Shown: positions 56,840 through 64,000 of the stretch, piece after piece | Layout of the letters: each line of letters begins with the position of its first letter | Position numbering within the stretch: position 1 is the stretch's first letter | Assembly (NCBI GenBank): GCA_021234155.1 | Contig: JAJEKV010000017.1 | Coordinates: forward strand, 9,429,525 to 9,493,524 | Direction: 5' to 3' | Origin: Isoetes taiwanensis | Lineage: Eukaryota > Streptophyta > Lycopodiopsida > Isoetales > Isoetaceae | DNA: 64,000 nt | Translations under genes and position numbers: made by a program | The notes under the pieces: generated by a model | The model's database searches: none | Told to the model about the DNA's origin: nothing | The model's input: the letters and a program-made list of their open reading frames with translations, nothing else

Positions 56840-58245
56840 ATGAACAAGTTGAGAAGATCCCATTTGGATATGCTCACGGACAAACACAAGTGGGTGTCAA
56901 GGTGTTTTGTCTTTGGGTAGTACTTAATATCCTTGGCAAGATGGATTGTACTTGTATTATCATACAATATAACAATCGAGGATGGAGATACCTGCAGATC
57001 TGTCGACAAATGTTTAAGCCACAACAATTCCTGCATTCTAACACTGAGTGCTTTGAATTCTGCATCCATGGTGTTGATTGACACTATAGACTGTCTTTTG
57101 GACAACCAGGTCAGCATATTAAGCCCTATAAACATGACCATCCTTATGGTGGACCTTCTATTATAATGATAATCAGCATGATCTGCATTAACACTTTTCG
57201 CTGGAAATCAGAGGACCTCTGATAAAAGAGACCTTCATGTGAAGTCCCCTTCGGATATGCCAACAGTCTTTTAGCAGCCTTCTAGTGTGTGCCTGGAATT
57301 TCTCATAAATCTGCTTAACACTTCCACAACAAAAGAGATATCAGATCTAGTGACTGTGAGATATATCAATGCCCCTACTAAGCTTCGATAGAGTGTGGGA
57401 TCAGATTCTCACCATCGAAATCAAGCTCGAGCCTTGTGTCTGGCTCAAAAGGACTTGCCACGGCCGTGCAATCTTGTATACGATACCGCTATAACATTTC
57501 CTTCATATATTTCTGCTGAGAAAGATAGATGCCATCTGAGTGCTGTCACACTTCCACACCTAAGCAGTAATGCATAAGACCAAGGCCAGTCATCTCGAAG
57601 GACGAAGATAACTTCGACTTAAATGTAAAAGTCAGCACATCAGCATCTCCTGTGATGATCAAATCATCAACATACAAAACCACAATGCACATTCGGCCTT
57701 CATGTGATTTGTAATAAAGATTGGAGTCTGCTGCACATTTGCTAAGAAAACATTAATTTTTGCATGCCAACAACTTGGAGCCTGCTTCAAGCCATAAATG
57801 CTTTTCTTCAAATGACAAACCAGCTACTCCTTTCCTTGAACAACAAATCTTGGAGGTTGAGTCATATAGACCTCTTCCTCCAAATCACCATTTAAAAAAG
57901 TAGACTTAATGTCCATTTGAAACATTGGCCAATCTTTCATCACAGCAAGAGCTATAACTGATCTAATAATGGACATTCTGGCTAAGGGAACAAAGACTTC
58001 ATCATAATCTAAGCCTTTTTCTGTACAAAACCCTTGGCTACAAGTCTAGCTTTGTGCTTTGAAACTGTTTCATCAGCATGAAATTTGATTTTAAACACCC
58101 ATTTACAGCCAATAACTTGCTTACCAGCTGGAAGTTCAATCAATTTCCATGTGCCTTGCTTTAGCAATTGAGAGCATTCTTTTTTCCATTGCATGCTGCT
58201 ACTACGGATCATTAGCTGCTTCATGAAAGGTTTATCGATCAACAT
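56840..58245 (-). pseudogene. Copia reverse transcriptase and RNase H
   Basis: RT pieces: MQWKKECSQLLKQGTWKLIE, LPAGKQVIGCKWVFKIK, then KHKARLVAKGF (58245-58009), and the active-site VLYVDDLIITGDA near 57640-57690. RNase H: LTWLSKRQSIVSINTMDAEF, ELLWLKHLSTDL and YDNTSTIHLAKDIKYYPKTK with HLDTH. The frame is broken repeatedly between them. Confidence 0.85.
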
Positions 58246-58569
58246 GCTTCTGAATCTTTGCCATTAAGGCAAGGTTACATGATCCATTAGACTTCTCTTG
58301 TTTCTCCATCAAACATATTGATCTCCTGGGTTCAACAACATCTACAACAGGTGCTGCAACTGATTTTGCAACAATTATTTTTCCTTGACACGTGCTAGTC
58401 TCCTAGGTTCAACAACAGGAGGTATAGCAGGTGCTATAATAGGTGTTGTAACAGGTATTGGATCAGATGCTACAGTACCTTCATGTGTGCTGGACTCCAC
58501 CGAAACGAACCAACCTACTCATGGACTAGAGGGCTAGTGGGATTGGGATCATCCAGTTCCAATAGTTCA

Positions 58570-60420
58570 GATAATATGAGTTCACTGGAGAAACCACTAG
58601 AGAGGGAAAGAAAGCTCTAACAACAGCTGCTATCAGATCTCTGCTGCCATGCTATGGCAGCATGGAAGAGCAAGACATATTTGAAGACTAATTCTCACAC
58701 TTTGATTAAGAAGAATTCTTTTTTGCACAACTTGAAGACTTGAAGAGCAAGGTGAGGACAATTGACTCAGATCACACAAACAAGGCAAAAGGAGAATCAA
58801 GCAAAAGACTGAAGACCCCTTGAAGATTTCTTGGTATGTGATCATTTGAGTTCTTGGCATGATTGTACCCTTTGACTCCCATCTTACATCCCCTCTACCC
58901 TCTACCATGATAAAATGCCCATAAGATCTTGAGTTCCATGCCTACACCTCATTTCCAAATCAAAATTGGCCTTGAAATTTTTTTCTAGTCAAAACTACAC
59001 CTTCATAAGCCATCCACATGCCATACACTTACCATACCATTTCCATATCATTCAAAGCACTAAACTCCACTTGACTTGGTCATAAATGTGGTCAAAGGTC
59101 AACATCCTCTCCCTATAAGTAAAAAAGGAGAGAGCATGCTTAAATTCCTAAGGGAAACACTCATGTCACCCTTCTTGCCATGTCATGTCATACACGTGTC
59201 ACCATATTGATAGTCCAAAATTTTGCTAAAAAGCCTTCAAGTTGCATGTTTGATCCCATGGAGGTGACACACCACCATGCCACGTCATCATCAACACCTC
59301 CATATCACCATCCACACATAAACATCATGTCCACCTCACCCAAAGTTTTGACTAGAAAAAATATTCTAAGCCAAGTTGATTGACACGTCACCATCCTTGT
59401 TTGCCATGTCACCCCTACCTTGCCATGTCATCATTTTCACAAGCCACATCACCTCCTTATGTGCTATTTTAAACCAAATTTTGAAAATGCCCATTTGCAA
59501 AAAAAGATTCCAGAATCTTCTAGAGCATGAGAAAAGATTCCCATTGGAAAAAAGGAAATCGAAAAAATCATTTGTTTTGCCATTAAATTTGGTTCCTTGG
59601 GAATCGTGCCATATCCTATGGGACAAAAAAAAAATTCCTATCTACCATCCCCAGCCTATTTTTCTCCCCAGCCAAGGTGGAGGTACCGAATCCCACGTGG
59701 ATATTGCATGCTAATAATTATAAATAAGGAATTTGTTATTCCTTATATAACTTGGTCTGCCAAACCAAATTTGGCCTGTGGGATATAGTTTCGAGAATTT
59801 CCAAGAACCCTAAAATCTGTTAATGCCAAGATCCAGTTGATTCGGCCAAAACAACTGTGTAATTATGATCTAAACCTGCCGAATAACCCTGTATAATGCC
59901 AAGAATGCATCAGAGAAGCAAAAGGACAGAGAATTAAATGGAATTAGCCAAGAATGCAACAGAACAGGGGAATTACAAAAAAGGGCTTTTGTGCAGAGGA
60001 AAGATTTGAGGGCTTTGAGGTGAAGAAGCGATTATTTACCTTGAAGAAGGACCGGCTTGCTTGATTGAAGCTTAATTCTGCCTTCCACACTTGAATTTCA
60101 GTTTGAATTATTGATGAATTCATCTGAATTACTAGATTGTATACCTATTTGATCCTATGCCCAAGACTCAGAGCTTGGGATTCATGTTATTTGCCTATGT
60201 GTACCTGATTCAATTGAAAATCTGAGTCTTGTTGTTGAATTCTCAGTGTTTTACATCAATCTATTGATAAAGATCACTATACTAGCATTGTTTCCCTTCT
60301 GCATTTGATCCCAAAGGACATGGCATCATTAGGTTGACATTTAGGCATGCACAACGCAAATGTTATATAATTCTATCGATTGTCTGAGCCATTAACACAA
60401 GAGATTGAAATCACACTCTA
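58570..60420. other. Non-copia DNA inserted between integrase and RT
   Basis: Typical copia elements have under 1 kb between the end of the integrase core and the RT start; here about 3 kb separate them. This interval has no pol homology that I can see, and includes the MITE-like unit at 58977-59362. Exact borders are not determined. Confidence 0.45.
58977..59362. mobile_element. MITE-like insertion with 19-bp terminal inverted repeats
   Basis: atttttttctagtcaaaact (58977-58996) and agttttgactagaaaaaat (59344-59362) are inverted copies bordering 386 bp. The interior repeats words such as ccatgtcatc, ccacgtcatc and cacgtgtcacc. It lies in the copia interior between integrase and RT, where extra DNA is expected. 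No coding. Confidence 0.6.
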
Positions 60421-61229
60421 ACTTGTTGAAGCAGAGGTCTACATTGAGATGCTTGGCAATGAACAAAAATCTACATGGTCTTTAAGACTCCATATCACGC
60501 ATAGTCATTGCCCAAAGAACAACATTTGCACTCATTCTCTCTAGAAATAGATTGCTTTCATCTCTGCTCATGATCTATGATGACAGTCAGTCCATCCAAA
60601 AATCAAAATAAGCAAAAAATTTGACCTCCGTTTGCAAAGACCATTAGGGTCCATTGAGTGCAGGCATTTTGAGAGTAAGCATTAAGTGTCAGATCTCAAA
60701 AAGGAAGTCCCAGCATTGAGCTAAATAATCGAGCTCTCTGCCAGGGACATTGACCAAAAATTGACTAGGTCAGGAATGTCTTTCTGATCCATCTGGCTTT
60801 GTCAGATCCCTTCAGACTTTTGTACCAAGATAAATATAGGTCTTGAGCAGCCATGGATGCAAGCATGATTAAAGCTCTCTTGGTGTGCATTTGGCAAGCT
60901 TTTTTCTGAGACAAACTTTTTACCCTTCAGGGAAAGCTGTGTTAGATAATTCTTGAAGCATTTTCCTTGAAATTGTTACACTCAAAGTGGTTGCCTTAAG
61001 CAATTTGGAGGTTCTAAACCATTGAGGTTGGAGGTTTTGCCAGGAACACCTTCAACAATCTCCACCATCCAAGCTGCTGTCATTGTGAACAACAGGAGAA
61101 TCACTTGAAGATATACCATCATACATAGCATCTTCAACAAACTGGACTGACCTACTTACAATAACCTGCTTGTTCACCCAATGAAGATGGCTTTGACAAC
61201 CCTGTCGTGCAACTTCTCATACTCGTTTT

Positions 61230-62150
61230 TTGCTTCTCAGCAGGTATAGAAGCATGACACATCTGGTTTCATTCTCCAAAATGCTTCATAAGGAGTCAAT
61301 TTCTAGATTTACTTAGTAGGCAACCTATTTGCCAAATATGTTGCTGCACTATTGAAAAAATTCTGGCAGTTGCTTGTAACTCATCATAGGTCGTGCCAAA
61401 TCAAGCAAATATTTATTCCTTCTTCAGCTACACCATTTTGTAGATGAGCATAAGGAATAATTAACTGTCTTTCAATACCTTCTTCCATGAGAAACTCATC
61501 AAAGGCATTAGAAACATATTCATCTCTATTATCACTTCTTGACTTTTTGATTGCTAATCCTGTCTGCTTTTCGACTGCTACTTTGAAAGCCTTGAACTTG
61601 CCAAACACCTCAAATTTGCAGTGCAAAATATACATCAAAGTGTATCTACTAAAATCTTCAATCAGGGTCAAGAAATACCTCTTTCCACCTAGTGAAACAT
61701 CAGGCATATGACACAAATCAGAATGCAGCAGGTTGAGTTGCTTGATGAGTAGCCTACTATGGAAAAGGCAGTTGCATTCCAAGATGGCATGCAACACATT
61801 CAAGCTTGACACATTTCAGAGAGGGAATATCTGTAACCATCTTGTTCTTGTACAAAGCATCTACAACAATGCCTCCAACATGACCAAAACGAGCATGCCA
61901 CAGATGCTCAGCAGTCAATTCAGCACATACAAGACCATGTTCAGTCTTATGGAATGAACCAGCAAATACATACAAGCTATTTTGAAGCGTCCAGTGTGCC
62001 CTGAACTGCATATTTTTCAAGTCAATTCCTTCAAGTGAATCCCTGCCCAACAGATAGATTTTGCCGTTTCCGAGAACAATAATGGCCTGCCTTATCAAAT
62101 TCAGCAGCATACATGGTATTAGACTATAATCCGGGAGCAGACATGACATT
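61230..62150 (-). pseudogene. Copia GAG-pre-integrase and integrase
   Basis: Pre-integrase: ELTAEHLWHARFGHVGGIVV with the conserved HxxxxH pattern and CVKLECVACHLGMQ. Integrase core: LLHSDLCHMPDVSLGGKRYF, TLIEDFSRYTLMYIL, AIKKSRSDNRDEYVSNAFDE and IPYAHLQNGVAE. These hold the DDE positions (LHSD, SDN, and the E region, where NGVAE replaces the usual NGVAER). Downstream, TPYEAFWRMKPDVSCFY (about 61290-61240) is the usual integrase C-terminal motif. Frames are interrupted. Confidence 0.85.
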
Positions 62151-62279
62151 TCTCGCCTTATTAACTACTTCACATTCATGCAACTAAAAAAGCTACAATT
62201 CCCTTTTCTGTGATAGGAAGAGGGAGAAGATCCATTACCCATCTTCACATCACTTCTAGATCGAGATTTAAGTTTAGAA

Positions 62280-63157
62280 GACACATTTGAATCTCCGGTA
62301 AGATGAACCGTGGCTCTTGAGTCCAAAATCTAGTTCTTCTGCGGGGTGATGGCTGCTACTGCAAGTTTTAGATATTCAGCATAAAAAATGGCGCATGAAA
62401 CAGCACTTGTCTCTCCTTTAGAGTTGAATACTATGCTTCTCGTATCACTACTCTTTGAGCCTTTCTTCTCCTTACAATTTGAACTGTAGTGACCCTTTTC
62501 ACCACAATTCCAGCACTTGAACTCCTTGGATTTCTTACCATTAGACTTTACATTTCTGACTTCCTAAAGTCTTTGCTACCAGCAAACTTCTTCTTGGTGT
62601 CAACCCGAGAAGAAGACACAAAATTAACATGGTCCACTCTCCCATCCCTTTGCTTCTGCATCAACTCCTCTTGTTGTAGTAGAATGGGTCTATGTCAATC
62701 GTCCCCTTGTACCTGATCTTCCAAGAATAATATCATATGAAGGAGGAAGACCAACCAAGGTATCTTGAACTTGTTTCTCAGACAACACTTCACTAGCAGC
62801 CATGTAATTCAAATGCCATTGCTTCATCACCTAATTGGGCATGTCTCATTTTGTTCTGGATCAGCATTTGGGTAGCCATACCCTTGCTATCAAGAGACTT
62901 CTCCAAATGAGACCACATCTTCTTAAGCTCAGTAGAGTAGTTGATTTCATGATAACATTCTCTTCAGCCAACATTTTGACAAGAGCACAAGCTTTCTGAT
63001 TTATCCTGTCGGCATCTGCTGACTTGATGCTAATAAAGTCTTCATCAAACACCGCTCCCATGTCACTAAATATCAAATAATTCACCATAAACTTCTTCCA
63101 AGCATGATAATTATTATTAGTGAGCTTTGCATATTGTGAGAACTTAAATGGATCCAT
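62280..63157 (-). pseudogene. Copia gag, zinc knuckle and protease
   Basis: Gag starts MDPFKFSQYAKLTNNNYHAW at 63157. The zinc knuckle reads FKCWNCGEKGHYSSNC (about 62520-62472; CX2CX4HX4C). The protease motif, normally DSGA, reads LDSRATVHLTGDSN (about 62320-62280), so the Gly after the catalytic Asp-Ser is replaced by Arg. Frame is broken between gag and the knuckle. Confidence 0.8.
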
Positions 63158-63472
63158 GAATTTCTCTTGTCTTCAGCAGCCAAAAGAAATGGTAATGAAA
63201 ACAAATTCGTCACCAGACAAAGCACCCATCGAAAAAAGGTGAATCTTGAATTTTGTCGCCAAAAAGAGCTTGGAAAACTCGAATCTTGCAACAGAACTTG
63301 CTGGAAAAATCTGAATCTCTCTCCCAAAATACTTCCTTCAGGCCAAAAAGCATCCTCAATGCTGCAAATGAAATTTTCCAACACCAAATCTCAGCCAAAG
63401 AACTCCTAGAAACAATGGGCGCTCCAATTTATATGCTTCTCCAATAGCTTGCTCTATTCTTCCCTTAAGAAA

Positions 63473-63485
63473 GTGTCTGATACCA
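63473..63485 (-). promoter_or_regulatory. Copia primer-binding site
   Basis: TGGTATCAGACAC on the minus strand, directly after the LTR end (TTTATCA). It matches the 3' end of initiator tRNA-Met in the first ten positions, as usual for copia elements. Confidence 0.85.
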
Positions 63486-63802
63486 TGATAAAACTAGTGC
63501 AAAACCAGCATAAACCCCATAAGATCGACTCATAGAAGAACAACTCTATTGAGAGAAGCAATAGGGAATACAATCTCTACTTCTGAGCATATTATATAAT
63601 GTACAATGAATATATAGATATAACCGGTGAGACTAAGAATAGTAATCTACTGTTTAACCACCGCCCACTAATTACGGCATTGATTTAGGGTCGGTGCTCA
63701 GTGTTGATAAAGTGCTGCCTTTTGTACATTTCAGCACCTTCTCAGTACTTGTGTGCTAAGCGCTGAACCACTGTTATTTCAGCACATTATGCTTAGTCAA
63801 CA
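63486..63802 (-). repeat. Copia 5' LTR
   Basis: About 317 bp. On the minus strand it runs TGTTGACTAAGC... to ...CTAGTTTTATCA, giving TG...CA ends. The inner end is fixed by the primer-binding site; the outer end is inferred from TG. The 3' LTR is mostly deleted, so this outer border is not confirmed by a second copy. Confidence 0.65.
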
Positions 63803-64000
63803 TATTTATATTCCAATGCCCCCTTTGAATAAAAATACTGCATCTTCTTCACCATTCAAAGGCATTGCCGGCTTGCGAAACACATCTGATGCATTTTAGT
63901 GGACGAATTTTATTACTTTATCTAATTTACCATGCATGATAAAAGAAAGCTTACAAATGTTGTTATTTCTCTTCTTATATGGTTTCTTCTGCGGGGTAAA
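63803..64000. other. Flank of the copia element
   Basis: No gene recognised in these last 198 bp. Confidence 0.5.

Larger units (their letters stand above)
56731..63802 (-). mobile_element. Ty1/copia retrotransposon, 3' end deleted
   Basis: Order on the minus strand: 5' LTR, primer-binding site, gag, zinc knuckle, protease, pre-integrase, integrase, RT, RNase H. This order (integrase before RT) defines copia. The 3' end is cut: RNase H coding runs straight into the last about 100 bp of a 3' LTR, so the end of RNase H, the polypurine tract and most of the 3' LTR are missing. The integrase-to-RT interval is about 2.3 kb too long and holds at least one small inserted element. Many frameshifts and stops make it inactive. 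Confidence 0.85.

Overview
This is nuclear plant DNA. Gene density is low, genes are split by short GT-AG introns, and most of the window is old mobile DNA. The resident genes are an arabinofuranosidase, a plastid-type glyoxalase-fold protein, a nuclear tRNA-Arg and an intronless PPR gene. The repetitive 'EGKRLHASILRNGLDRA' style of the PPR protein and the abundance of DUF7869-like transposon proteins suggest a non-seed vascular plant (lycophyte or fern). That placement is an inference, not something proven here.

Layout. 1-4.8 kb: strongly T-rich, gene-free DNA ending in a 37-bp direct repeat, a long hairpin and a small family of CTCGG...CCGAG units. 4.8-18.1 kb: a nested DNA-transposon complex. 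It holds a broken gene resembling the C-terminal part of a SAM-dependent DNA methyltransferase, a divergent short acidic NLS protein, and two near-identical 3.4-kb copies of a DUF7869-like (probably RNase H-fold transposase) gene. Between the copies lie a decayed minus-strand gene, a DUF8039-like exon, and two arrays of CACGCC/GGCGTG palindromes. The same palindromic motif sits beside three related TATA promoters. 20.6-23 kb: a 1.6-kb LTR with its primer-binding site and a decayed leader. 24-27.3 kb: TTAACC- and GGGATCC-rich repeats and a gypsy integrase fragment. 27.4-29.6 kb: a 5'-truncated LINE ending in a hairpin and a TTCTA tail.

29.9-43.6 kb is the gene island, all on the minus strand. 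It holds a complete 17-exon GH51 alpha-L-arabinofuranosidase (649 aa, reconstructed exon by exon with consistent phase), a 5-exon VOC/glyoxalase-like gene (188 aa), tRNA-Arg(CCG) 80 bp upstream of that gene's ATG, and a 724-aa PPR protein. The first two would act in cell-wall arabinan metabolism and probably in the plastid; the PPR protein would bind organelle RNA.

43.6-64 kb: a 130-bp foldback, an L1-type ORF1 retrocopy with a poly(A) tail, a TCTA microsatellite on a LINE tail, a scrambled second copy of the 1.6-kb LTR, a 4.1-kb element with 18-bp terminal inverted repeats carrying two convergent genes, and a Ty1/copia element on the minus strand (LTR, PBS, gag, zinc knuckle, protease, integrase, RT, RNase H) whose 3' end is deleted.

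The most unusual part is the 4.8-18.1 kb complex, where a methyltransferase-like protein, a transposase-like protein and arrays of one GC-rich palindrome occur together. Several intergenic stretches show nothing interpretable and are marked as such.
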